Shown here: positions 11,201 through 17,618 of the stretch, piece by piece
Layout of the letters: each line of letters begins with the position of its first letter
Numbering within the stretch: position 1 is the first letter of the stretch
NCBI GenBank assembly: GCA_965242485.1
Contig: CBDESM010000003.1
Span: 2,232,001-2,296,000, forward strand
DNA: 64,000 bases
From: CBDESM01 sp965242485
GTDB taxonomy: Bacteria; Chloroflexota; Dehalococcoidia; Bin125
Reading direction: 5' to 3'
Translations under genes and position numbers: made by a program
The notes under the pieces: generated by a model
The model's input: the letters and a program-made list of their open reading frames with translations, nothing else
Told to the model about the DNA's origin: nothing
Database searches by the model: none

Positions 11201-14200
11201 GCCGCCGGCGGCGAAGTTGCCCGCGCCGCTGCCGAGGTCGACGCCATCCGTGCTGCCGCTCGGCGCGACCAGCGGGTAGCCCGCGTAGGGCGGGTCGTAC
11301 TCGACCGAGAAGACGCGGTCGGCGTCCCTGTCGTCCTTCTCGACCGAGACCACCAGCCAGACCGGGTCGTCATGGTCGTCGGGCACCGTGAAGTAGACGT
11401 TCTGGACGAGCGTCCGTAGCGGCGTCCCGCTCGTCGCCTGTGGCCAGTTGGCGCTGGTGATCGTGCAGAGCTCGCCGGCCGTCGTCTCGGTGCAAGCGGT
11501 CAGCGCGGAGCTCCCGTCGGAACCCGTGATCTTCGCGCCGCTGACCCGGGTCGCGCCGTCCTCCGCCGTCGCCACCCACAGCTTGACCCGGTCGAAGTCG
11601 GCGCGCCCGACGTTGGTCTCGGCCGCCGTGTAGGTGTTCGAATGGCCCGCGCTGCGCAGGTAGAGCTCGACTTGGTTGGCTCCGTCGGACGCCGCGAAGT
11701 CGCGGCTCGCGCTCTTCACGTCGCCCGTCTCCCGCGTGCCGCCGGGCGCCGGCACCGCCAGCGGCCAGACCTGCAGGAAGGGCTCGTACTTGAGATGGAA
11801 CTCGTGCGCGGTCTTGCCCGTCAAGACTGCGTGCACGCCCAGGTAAACCGGCTCCGACCGCGTGTCCGGCACCGAGAACCAGACGTCCAGCGGCAGCGTC
11901 GGCGGATCCGTCCCGCTCGCCTGCGGCCAGTCCGAGGCCCCGATCGTGCACTTGTTCCCCGCCGTCGTCCCCTCGCCGCAGTTGTCCAGCGCCGTCGTCC
12001 CGTCCGCCTTGGTCAGCTTGGCCCCGGTCAGCGGCGTGTAGAGCGTGCCGCCGCCGGTGATCGTCCCGTACTCGACTTGGATCGTGATCCAGCTGAACTC
12101 GTCCCGCTCCGCGTTCGCCGCGCCCGCGGTGAAGGACTCCCCGTGCGGCTCGTCGCGCACGAACAGCCGCGCACGCTGGCTCGCGCCGCCGGCCGCGAAG
12201 TCCCGCGCGGCCGTCGACAAATTGGCCCCGATCAGGTTGCCCGCCGCGTCCTGCGGCACCGCCAGCGGATAGGCCGAGATGTAGGGGTCGCCGTACTTCA
12301 GCGAAAACGTGCGGTCCGTCTTGCCCGCCTCGGAGACGGTCACGACCAAGTAGATGTCGCCCGTGTGGAAGCTGGCCCGGTTGACCCAGTAGTCCGGCAC
12401 CGTGAAGACCAGCTGCAGCGGCTGCGTCACTCCGCCCGAAACGGGCCAGTTGGCGCTGGTCACCGTGCAGGTCGGGCCCGCCACCGCCTCCGTGCAGGCC
12501 GAGACCGCGCTCAGCGGGAACGGGCCGTCGGTGTTCCAGTCGCCGCTGCGATCCTCCGCCTGCAGCTGCACGGCAGGCCCCGTCAACGGCGTCGTCCCGG
12601 CCGCGTCCGACGCCAGGCGGATGCGCACGCTGTCGAAGGCGGACGGCGCGACGTTCGTCCCGGCCGCCAGGTAGCGGTTCCCATGCGCCGCGTCCCGCAG
12701 GTAGACCGCCACCCGCTCGCGCCCCGAATCCCCGCTGTACGAGTGCAGCCAAGTCTGCGCCCGCGCCGTCACATCCACGTTCGTCCATGTCCCCGCCGGC
12801 ACCCCCGTCCGCTCCACCGGCGCCGCCAGCGGCGCGACGCCGACCGACGTGTTCCCGTACTGCAGCGCGAAGCTCTGGGAGACCCTGCCGGACTGCGCGG
12901 CCGTGAGCACCACGTAGGCGTCGCCGACGTGGTCCGAAGGCACCGAGAAATGGAAGCTCAGCGCGTCCGTCGTGCCGCCCGTCGCGGGCCAGTTGGCGCT
13001 GGTGATCGTGCAGGTGTTGGGCGTCCCCGTGCAGCCCGTGACTGCCGTGCTGCCGGCCGCGTCGCTGGAGATCTTCGCGCCGCTGATCGGGCTGGCCCCC
13101 GCCTCATCGGAGGCGATCGTGATCGTCGCGCCGCTGATCGCCGACGCCGCCGCGTTCGCATCGCCGCTCGTGAACGTCCCCGAATGCGCCGCCGCCCGCA
13201 GATTGGCGGTGACCTCCTGCGAGGCCCCGCCCGTCGCCAAGTCGCGCGTCCCCGCCGAAACGTCCGTCCCGCTCGAGGTGCCGGCCGGCATCACGAGGGG
13301 ATGCGCGTCGACGAGGACCAAACCGTAGTCCAGCGAGAATGTGCGCGGGAAGGCGCCGGACTTGGTTGCGGTGACGACGACGTAGGCGCGGCCGGTATGG
13401 GCTGCGGGAATGGAGAAATAGAAGCTCAGCGCGTCCGTCGTGCCGCCCGTGGCGGGCCAGTTGGCGCTGGTGATGGTGCAGGTGTTGGGCGTCCCCGTGC
13501 AGCCCGTGACGGCCGTGTTGCCGGCCGCGTCGGAGGAGATCTTGGCGCCGCTGATCAGGCTGGTCCCGTCGGCGTCGCTGGTGATCTTGATCGTGGCGCT
13601 GTCGATCGCGGCCGGCGCGACGTTGGCCGCGCCGCTGGTGAAGGTGCCCGAATGGGCGGCGGCGCGCAGGTTCACGGTGGCCTGCTGCGAAGCCCCGCCC
13701 CCCCTCCAGCCGAGCGAGACGGCGGAGAGGTCGGTGCCGCTCGCCGTGCCGGCCGGCATGACGAGGGGATGGGCGTCGACGGGCGGTATGTCGTAGCGCA
13801 GCGCGAAGGTGCGCGGGAGTTTATCTGCAGCGCTGGAATTGACGAAGACGTAGGCGGGGCCGGTATGGCTGGCTGGGACGGAAAACCAGAAGCCGAACGC
13901 GGTGGTCAAGCCGCCCGCTTCGGGCCAAGAATCTCGGCCCACCTCGCAGCGGGAGCTAGGGCTCGTCGAGGAGCAGCCGTTGGGGGCGAAGCTGGTGAAC
14001 GAAGGCCCGGAGGCGATCCTGGCGTCGGTGATCTCGCTCGCGCCGGCCGCGTCGCTGGTGATCTTGACCGTGGTGATCGAGAAGACGGCACGGGCAACGT
14101 TGGCGTCGCTGCTGGTGAAGGTGCCCGAATGCGCGTCGGCGCGCAGGTACATGAAAGCCTGCTGCCATCCGCCGCCCGAGCGGTACCTGTGCGTGCCCGC

Positions 14201-15400
14201 GGAGACGTCGGTGCCGCTGGCCGTGCCGGCCGGGACGACCAGCGGATGGGCGTCGATCAGCGGGCGGTACCGCAGGGCGGCGCTGCGCGCCGTAAGCCCG
14301 GACTTGGCCGCGGTCACATGGACGTAGAAGTCCCCGCTGTGGCTGGCCGGGACCTGGAAGTAGATGTCCTGGTGGGTGGTCAGCGGATTCATCCCGCTCG
14401 CCTGCGGGAAGTTGGCGCTGGCGATGGTGCAGGTGTCGCCGGCCGTGGTCTCGGTGCAGGCGGAGAGCGCGCTGGTCCCGTCGGACTGGGAGATCGTCGC
14501 GCCGGAGATCGCGTTGGCGCCGGCGGAGTCGCTGGTCAGCTTGATCGTGGCGCTGTCGATGGCCGAGCGTGCGGCGTTGGCGTCGCTCGAGGTGTAGGTG
14601 TCGGAATGGGCGGCGGCGCGCAGGAAGAGGCGGGCGCGCTGGCTCGTGCCGCCGGCCGGCCGCGGCTGCACGTCGATGACGCTGCCGCTGGCCGGCAGCG
14701 CGCCGCCCGATTCCTGCGGCACCACCAAGGGGAAGGCCGAGACCGCCGTCGCGGGCGCGGTGAACCTGAGGTTGAAGTGGGTGTGCTGAAGAATGCTGCT
14801 CTGTTCGAACTGCATCTCGGCTTCGAGATAGACATCGCCGGTGTGCGAGTTGGGAACGGTGAACGTGATCGTCGCCGGCACCACATTGTTTCCGCTCCTG
14901 CAATACCGTCCGTCCGTCCCCTGCCTGCTTGAGCCTTCGGCTCCGGTACGGGGATTCGCCGCCGTGCTCCCGGTATTGCGCTGGGGGAAGCAGGCCGGCA
15001 GCGTTCCGAAGTTCGCGGTCCCCAGTTTCGTCGCGCTCCTGCCCGCTGCGCTGTTCAGCTGGAGTCTCCAATTCTTTGACTCCCAGGCGGCGCTGATCAC
15101 ATTGTCGGTGTGCCATGTCGGGGAGCTGGTGCAGTTTTTCTTGGATGGATAGATGTCGAAGCTGTTGGCGTTGGCGCCCTTCTTCCATTCGCCGGCGACG
15201 GGGACGGTGGCCTGGATAGCGCCGCCGCTGCACCAGACCGTGGTGCCGACCCTGACATAAATGCTGGCCCAGCCGTGGCTTCCGCTGGGCCCGTCGGCCG
15301 AGGCCGGCGCCGGCGCAAGCGCGAACCAGCCGCCGGCGAGCACGGCCGCGACCAACGCCAGCAGCCCGAAGCGCCGCCCCCGCAAGAGCACGCGGCTCAC
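2228..15400 (-). CDS. Giant secreted tandem-repeat protein (about 4,390 aa)
   Basis: The start is taken as GTG at 15400 because it is followed at once by a signal peptide: RGRR, a hydrophobic stretch and APASA, with likely cleavage after residue 35. The open frame continues 47 codons further upstream through a G tract but looks non-coding there. The mature protein consists of about fifteen well-kept units of roughly 156 residues plus several decayed units towards the C-terminus. Each unit opens with a motif like HPLVMPAGT, has an LRxxxHSxTF segment, a TITIxSDxxG strand, a Cys pair (CTxTPNTCTI or similar), SANWP, and a closing strand FSVPxxHxGxxYVVV. The Cys pair suggests one disulfide per unit. 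A Gly/Ala/Ser-rich linker precedes a C-terminal domain ending WNGKRWLRYA...NDVIYSP. No LPxTG motif or C-terminal anchor helix is visible. It resembles adhesins and surface-layer repeat proteins in architecture only; the function is unknown. Confidence 0.85.
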   Translation of the reverse strand: MSRVLLRGRRFGLLALVAAVLAGGWFALAPAPASADGPSGSHGWASIYVRVGTTVWCSGGAIQATVPVAGEWKKGANANSFDIYPSKKNCTSSPTWHTDNVISAAWESKNWRLQLNSAAGRSATKLGTANFGTLPACFPQRNTGSTAANPRTGAEGSSRQGTDGRYCRSGNNVVPATITFTVPNSHTGDVYLEAEMQFEQSSILQHTHFNLRFTAPATAVSAFPLVVPQESGGALPASGSVIDVQPRPAGGTSQRARLFLRAAAHSDTYTSSDANAARSAIDSATIKLTSDSAGANAISGATISQSDGTSALSACTETTAGDTCTIASANFPQASGMNPLTTHQDIYFQVPASHSGDFYVHVTAAKSGLTARSAALRYRPLIDAHPLVVPAGTASGTDVSAGTHRYRSGGGWQQAFMYLRADAHSGTFTSSDANVARAVFSITTVKITSDAAGASEITDARIASGPSFTSFAPNGCSSTSPSSRCEVGRDSWPEAGGLTTAFGFWFSVPASHTGPAYVFVNSSAADKLPRTFALRYDIPPVDAHPLVMPAGTASGTDLSAVSLGWRGGGASQQATVNLRAAAHSGTFTSGAANVAPAAIDSATIKITSDADGTSLISGAKISSDAAGNTAVTGCTGTPNTCTITSANWPATGGTTDALSFYFSIPAAHTGRAYVVVTATKSGAFPRTFSLDYGLVLVDAHPLVMPAGTSSGTDVSAGTRDLATGGASQEVTANLRAAAHSGTFTSGDANAAASAISGATITIASDEAGASPISGAKISSDAAGSTAVTGCTGTPNTCTITSANWPATGGTTDALSFHFSVPSDHVGDAYVVLTAAQSGRVSQSFALQYGNTSVGVAPLAAPVERTGVPAGTWTNVDVTARAQTWLHSYSGDSGRERVAVYLRDAAHGNRYLAAGTNVAPSAFDSVRIRLASDAAGTTPLTGPAVQLQAEDRSGDWNTDGPFPLSAVSACTEAVAGPTCTVTSANWPVSGGVTQPLQLVFTVPDYWVNRASFHTGDIYLVVTVSEAGKTDRTFSLKYGDPYISAYPLAVPQDAAGNLIGANLSTAARDFAAGGASQRARLFVRDEPHGESFTAGAANAERDEFSWITIQVEYGTITGGGTLYTPLTGAKLTKADGTTALDNCGEGTTAGNKCTIGASDWPQASGTDPPTLPLDVWFSVPDTRSEPVYLGVHAVLTGKTAHEFHLKYEPFLQVWPLAVPAPGGTRETGDVKSASRDFAASDGANQVELYLRSAGHSNTYTAAETNVGRADFDRVKLWVATAEDGATRVSGAKITGSDGSSALTACTETTAGELCTITSANWPQATSGTPLRTLVQNVYFTVPDDHDDPVWLVVSVEKDDRDADRVFSVEYDPPYAGYPLVAPSGSTDGVDLGSGAGNFAAGGSTQQVSIYLRAGWHGDVYRSSADANIGRSDFTSAKITIASDEDGSTAITGAKISSDAAGSTAVTGCTGTPNTCTITSANWPQASSGTPLLTVARDIYFSVPNTVSSTVFVVVELTASGKSARTFALRYDPGLPVFPLIVPAGTSSGDNLGTATRKFALAGAAQQGSVRLRSAWHSNIYDTSDADTAKSEFDSAVIRIATDNQGANPATGAVLSSNSAGTAAISACTESSPGHTCTITRANWPGAATAGALDFWFSVPENLPSDTYVVVTVRKAGEPDRVQALSYLTPLTPAFPLAIPQNSSGTLETGNVKTRSDRLWAREAGQQRARIFLRGAVHADAYDSSHANAPRARFSQAEIRIATTSAGTTEVTGAKLTSDGGSTALSGCAEGTTAGATCTIPAASWAIDSNDLTQHLDIYWSVPDGTTTDAYLVVSISATNKDTRVFHLKYGKNLPVFPLLVHHSANSGDDVTSDSLTYATGTSGHRVRVFLRAAAHSNTYNATGDANAARNLFDSVQIRIATDATGGTEVPGARISHDTLGVERKTNCTESAIGPTCTVTRANWPAGSGGTAGELQFNFKVPIEFGEDAHVVAIVRRAGQDDRVFSLEYGDPYIKLHPLAVPIVGGNPESGDLSTAQRSFEPDAGRQQVRIYLRDSWHGNEYDASDTNVADSAFNLITIRIATDASGVADVTGAAIYGAASGNTALSTGCTAGAANCSINGANWPDAADGTNAPLDLWFSVPDNTANPVYVTITPAHASLQQRVYALRYKPGLPVFPIAVPRTTSDGYETGNLGERTGAFAGNNARQKATVFLRDESPGNMYDATDTNVDQSDSSLFDSVTLTIATAADGGTAISGARFYGGSGGSTGLRGCTGNVCTITRANWPSSGGLDLWFSVPDSRTQDAFLHVAVNKSGEPSREAATRYESSYVRAYQLVVPKTGASTYTSLAQTRRWQPEGGDQRVGVFLREQPRTSYDAAHANAPAANVDSAVIKITSDAGGASPLSGAEITSDGSAVLSACTETAAGHTCTIPVADWPQSGSPALATELDFQFSAPDSHRGDVYVHVTLIKAGKTNRTGSLRWQAPLTVSAFPRPRALNAAGTVMPSAGEFDAKAGTDRARVELRSSAGGSGGASTSAFDRVIITVASDADGGSPISGAKLSSDAAGSTVITECTESSVGNTCTVPVADWPKTGAVADNLGLYFSVPLTHGAAAYLVARAENAGERDRVVALKYDAPIGSLSSDASPVLDPRLSGGEREQDDDGDGAWLDNLRWYDTTAGSRQRLAVRIYKDRRTAWSGTDELASFASLASSNAIILSASYPTGPLTSTGLGTAHIEFTKPDGTALGCAGTYTGGDCTLSRATLKTLMGVTGAADARRSFELEFAFSIKTAFTNSADVTVRAEVNRHVGSIGWSTIVYARGITAAAANAQPFAMQLQADGSPEQGNVLTRDPQRRYAPGGQDTPVNLRIYASSSALDTYSSSVNLVPYASVEEVKLEIKDRPSPNAAISGAAITVQKNDGTSACTEAAAGNVCTITGANFLASGPPRAAGYYRALPLDFTFTVPAGYVNADFGNADLVISVRRGGSGTPAARTQTFTLPFDGGTRAQPFAMASNAAYSAAAGNQQWAAGGRRTPVWLHIYNTEKDSFEAVATNNTAQYWEFDQTAGAEVITIELLDGQNGEQAPRRARITAPDSDEKFAPCAESRPGPVCTISLAALKAYDSGATTDDDYVDPLRFAVSVPQGSTASIRIRAGVQRSDDVPGSNPAVKERKVREFALYAPWPYPQLVPLGDDGEPPAGSIGLVPWEYEPRGQRTPLLLGLYNERRAGAYAAPSAANQPALSDFETITLTVLDRGGAPLADARITARSGAPLSACRPAGNVCEISRAEWRALQPGGGSLVRAPLEFAVIVPAAYGEAISVRAVIRHSGRNAPDAALPSGRFTVGSVMVGIADDAGARSTYYRLSMVSPVKKAFALPLLADGEGGLRVCAKDEGGGACTAPSAQQGAALGFAAAITRGLDSHPAKPDPDRDELVQYDEVESLRITATGGTIIHRALCPARDPEHPVDPAEPATADDDCTVPGALLQAFHGAEPSDPIRPLELVVVPDAASGTVSLAYDIAGSDDVIRATMNFTAAAGTPRLAAAVFFDWTDPGSDYAAARPAVLFTVGRRDSRAAAPPVPASALPGRLVPATFAELDEEAALQLSISQGTLSYNGTACPDPDACSLELSRAELLAGSSAASDSWPINSLRAEYALPLERSGPTTLSVTARPADGSPVSGSLAIPHPAVSAPVGAAHLPADADGEISAGATEQLAAGFLIAVADSGAGWACLRPDPSFLELDATGAAVDACALSRAPAPADPMDPQPEPSAMHAWLDDDSYLALGGDAVFSGDGGKKLEIGGSSRWNQLRCAPAEGLPGGAGADAGPRDLACWVTDAAGARPEITAAASTSGAPITVSANLIPASGRKFHFILGSGEQPSEQPAARPAAAAAFALPGSVFGSAAIPVGAAAIPASAALLRAGDATGPIPDGAAAALLLRIADAGGRPADPERISSITLTASKGELGGDYCDGGRACTFQARAGSALATAAAEDPGLTARIPLTLTPPDGEGSLTLRAVVVSTAGAQFSAALPLDYAGGAALIRIGEDLPVLHHHATTDAADNAGSSANGGSGAAAGGAAGSGSGNGGAANGNGAAGDPAAERGIAEIPITATDAGGRVVELPPRASARVEGPGGSTEDRFAIARDCSDGPAACKFRISVTASAADPLPSGRYVLIVTAAGLPDARAEFGVAGPAAAIEARAPALPAIGAPLAIRADLTDAQGNAVADGTRVRLSVRSPDGSPSPLIPLDPPPTDPADPASALLRTRNGIAAASMAAASSSVAILSLDAQDGPRTAASLTLVLTPDSGDGAGAGSDGAAGTGSGAAGSAGAPAIQIGFSTWSGRMGASAAAALAASPQTQAIYLWNGKRWLRYAATPSGTPVPGSQNFTLAPNDVIYSP
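10964..13560 (-). repeat. Near-identical DNA blocks within repeat units of the giant gene
   Basis: Blocks starting at 10964, 12992 and 13460 begin with the same GTTGGCGCTGGTGAT core and stay nearly identical for about 90 bp, encoding SANW, the Cys pair and ISSDAAG. The copies at 12992 and 13460 are exactly 468 bp (156 codons) apart, which gives the unit length. Such high identity at DNA level implies recent duplication or gene conversion and makes the locus prone to unit-number change and to assembly collapse. Confidence 0.8.
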
Positions 15401-15405
15401 GGCTT

Positions 15406-15421
15406 CCCCCCCCCCCCCCCC
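15406..15421 (-). repeat. 16-G homopolymer tract 5 nt upstream of the giant gene's start
   Basis: Read on the gene's strand, the order is GGATAT, sixteen Gs, AAGCC, then the GTG start. An ATG overlaps the first G of the tract. With 16 Gs this ATG is out of frame and ends at TGA across the GTG; with 14 or 17 Gs it would read into the giant protein. The tract may also serve as part of the ribosome binding site, and its length sets the promoter-to-start distance. About 230 bp of sequence without a convincing gene lies between this gene and the next. Confidence 0.85.
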
Positions 15422-15628
15422 ATATCCTCCATCCGACTTCCCGAAGCGCGAAGGAACGCCGAGCCGTTCAGAACCGCCGCCACTGTCGCCAAGAAGCAGC
15501 CCCGAACAAGTGACATGGCCTCCCCCAGCACCCGCGCGCAATTCCGCCCTCTCCGAATTCGCGCACCCAACAGCGTACAGGAAAACCCGCCCGCAAAGCC
15601 CCCCGTTCCGTCAACCGGCCAAGAGCCC

Positions 15629-15844
15629 CTAAGCCCCCCCAAAGAAGACAGCCACAGCCGCAATGGTCACCGCCGTCCCCCCGATGATCAACGCCGCCAA
15701 GCCCAGCCCCAAGATCCATAGCTGACGAGCCATCTGCGCCCGGAATGCCTCTATCTGCGTCGTCAGCCTGGCGAACCCCGCGCCGAGGTCTTCCTCACAG
15801 CCTTCAGCGCCGAATCGCCCGCGAGGTTCATCTGAAGCAGGCAC
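15629..15844 (-). CDS. Short tail-anchored protein, deletion paralogue of the upstream coiled-coil protein
   Basis: This 71-residue product starts with GTG. Its N-terminus, MPASDEPRGRFGAEGCEEDL, matches the start of the next gene's product (MPASAELRERFVAAGCEEGL), and both end in one hydrophobic helix. The long coiled coil that separates head and tail in the neighbour is almost absent here, replaced by a short segment around TTQIEAFRAQMARQ. It lies 9 bp downstream of that gene, so the pair is probably one transcript. It looks like a tandem duplicate that lost its coiled coil. The function is unknown; a small tail-anchored membrane protein is likely. Confidence 0.6.
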   Translation of the reverse strand: MPASDEPRGRFGAEGCEEDLGAGFARLTTQIEAFRAQMARQLWILGLGLAALIIGGTAVTIAAVAVFFGGA

Positions 15845-15853
15845 AGCCCCACC

Positions 15854-16822
15854 TTAGCGGAAAGCGGCAACGGCACCGATAAGCGCGCCGACACCGCCAA
15901 GCAGCAGCGCCGCAAGGCCGACGCTGGCATACAGGATGCGGTCAGCGAGTTTCGCCGAGTTGCGCTCGCTGTTGGCCTGGAGCTCCGCAATCTCGGTCTT
16001 GAGCTCAGCGAACCGCCGCTCATTCTCCTCGCGGACCTTGGAGATGGACTTCTCAAGATCCCCGAACCGCCGCTCGTTCTCCACCCGGAGATCCGCGAGC
16101 GCGTCCTTGAGCTCCGTGAAGTGCTTATCGTTCTCCGCACGCTGATCCGCAAGCCGCCGCTCGTTCTCCGCCCGCAGGTCGCTGATCTCCCCCCGCAATT
16201 CCCCGAACCGCCGCTCGTTCTCCGCCCGGAGCTCGCTGATCTCCTCGCGGACTTTGGAGATGGACTTCTCAATCTCCCCGAGCCGCCGCTCATTTTCCGT
16301 GCGGAGATCGCTGAAGCGGCGCTCGTTCTCCGCGCGGAGATCGCTGAAGCGCTGTTCGTTCTCCGTGCGGAGATCGCTGAAGTTGCGCTCGTTCTCCGCC
16401 CGGAGCTCGCTGATTTCGTCCCTGACGTCGCTGAAGCGGCGCTCGTTCTCCGCGCGGAGCGCGTTGATTTCGCCCCTGGCTTCAGCGATTTCGTCCCTGA
16501 CGTCGCTGAAGCGGCGCTCGGTTTCGAGCCGGAATGCGGCGAGTTCCTTGTGCGATTCCGAGATCTCCTTGCGGTTTTCGGCGATCTGGGCGGTGACTTC
16601 GCCGAGCGTGGAGCGGAACTGCCGCTCGTTCTCGGCGGCGTGTTCGTCGAGCCGCTCCTCAATCAGCGCCGCCGAATGCCCGTTCCGCTCAGCCGCCTTG
16701 GCCACAGCCTCGGCCACCGCCTCGTCAAGCACCGCCCCGAACGCGTCCGCAAGCGTGTCCGCCAGCCCCTCCTCGCAGCCCGCAGCAACGAATCGTTCAC
16801 GGAGTTCAGCTGAAGCCGGCAT
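15854..16822 (-). CDS. Long coiled-coil protein with C-terminal membrane anchor
   Basis: This 322-residue protein has a helical head (1-60). A continuous coiled coil (about 60-290) follows, built of repeats such as ENERRFSDLR, ISELRAENER and LEKSISKVREE. One transmembrane helix lies near the end (about 295-318). The repeats have a roughly 14-residue rhythm, two heptads. The layout resembles DUF1640/CCDC90-type and other tail-anchored coiled-coil proteins, but no enzymatic domain is present. Internal repeats at DNA level allow length variation. It is followed by a short paralogue sharing its head and tail. A structural or scaffolding role at the membrane is an inference. Confidence 0.75.
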   Translation of the reverse strand: MPASAELRERFVAAGCEEGLADTLADAFGAVLDEAVAEAVAKAAERNGHSAALIEERLDEHAAENERQFRSTLGEVTAQIAENRKEISESHKELAAFRLETERRFSDVRDEIAEARGEINALRAENERRFSDVRDEISELRAENERNFSDLRTENEQRFSDLRAENERRFSDLRTENERRLGEIEKSISKVREEISELRAENERRFGELRGEISDLRAENERRLADQRAENDKHFTELKDALADLRVENERRFGDLEKSISKVREENERRFAELKTEIAELQANSERNSAKLADRILYASVGLAALLLGGVGALIGAVAAFR

Positions 16823-16984
16823 AGCGGCATCTTAGCAGGCGTCGCGGCTGCGCATGCCGCGCGTCGCCCGCGGTCGGCATGCTTGGCAGCTTGTAGACTG
16901 GCCGGGAAAGCGGAACCGCAGACGAGGCGATCTGGTAGCAATCCCGACGGGAATCGGTTACACTGTTTGCGAACGAGGTGCGCG

Positions 16985-17119
16985 ATGTACGAGACCACGA
17001 ACAACGGCAAGAACCAGGTCAGCGAAGTCGCGGAGCAGCCGTCCGAATACCGGGTCGAACCGGTCAAGCCGCAGCGCCCGCCGGGCAACGCCGGACTCTG
17101 GATCAAGAAAGGTCCGTAG
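16985..17119 (+). CDS. Small hypothetical protein (44 aa)
   Basis: ATG at 16985 is preceded by GAGGTG at suitable spacing and opens a 44-codon frame. The product is polar and Pro/Lys-rich (begins MYETTNNGK, ends GLWIKKGP), with no membrane helix or recognised motif. It is isolated in a gap between divergent and convergent genes, and its end overlaps the 3' end of the minus-strand gene by 17 bp. The amino-acid composition is plausible for a real small protein, but nothing else supports it. Confidence 0.35.
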   Translation: MYETTNNGKNQVSEVAEQPSEYRVEPVKPQRPPGNAGLWIKKGP

Positions 17120-17617
17120 CGGCCGTCGCGGACACGATCTGGATTGCGACGATCAGCACCGAGGTGAGCGCCGTCGCCGCGTAGAGCCAGCTCATCAAAC
17201 GGTTGCGGAACCTGAGCATCCTCACGTTCGACCCGAATCCGCCCACGATCGCATCCAGCGCCTCGCCCATCAGCTCGCGCCGACCGGCTCCTTGGTAGCT
17301 CGACAGCCATTCCATATCCGCGCCATCGAACCAAGTCCGCGGCTGGAACAGCCAGGCGGCGACCAACCCGGCCGCGATCGCGCTGATCGCGGCGGCGACC
17401 GAGAGCCCGCTGACCGCGTCGCGGTCCGTAATCCGCAGGTCTCCGAAGATCCCGGCCGCGCCCACGATCATCACGGTCCAGCTGGTCAAATAGAGCGCCG
17501 TGCGATCTTGCCCATCGCGCGCATCAAGCGTCTCCCGCAACCGCTGCCGCCCCTCTCCAAGTAGAGGAACTCCAGCGCGTCGTCCGCGAGCGCCCTCCAC
17601 CAATCGGCCCCGGCCAC
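17103..17617 (-). pseudogene. Three-helix membrane protein gene with an apparent 1-base frameshift
   Basis: The natural start seems to be GTG at 17617, one base after the MGMT stop. It reads VAGADWWRALADDALEFLYLERG and then loses frame at the GGGG run near 17550-17553. The following frame continues RQRLRETLDARDGQ and three hydrophobic segments to the stop at 17103. Adding one G restores a single protein of about 170 residues. The 3' frame also has its own GTG near 17603, but the peptide from there (MVEGARGRRAG) looks like a frame artefact. The family was not recognised; the short cytosolic loop contains a DGADMEWLSSY segment. Either a sequencing error or a true inactivating change is possible. 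Confidence 0.55.
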
Positions 17618-17618
17618 C

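Noticed and set aside
1860..11419. Very long open frames on both strands across the giant gene, such as 1860-9242 minus and 3263-11419 plus
   Set aside because: They are by-products of about 70% GC codon bias; their products are Arg/Ala/Pro/Gly-rich without domains, while the 2228-15400 frame has a signal peptide and regular repeats.
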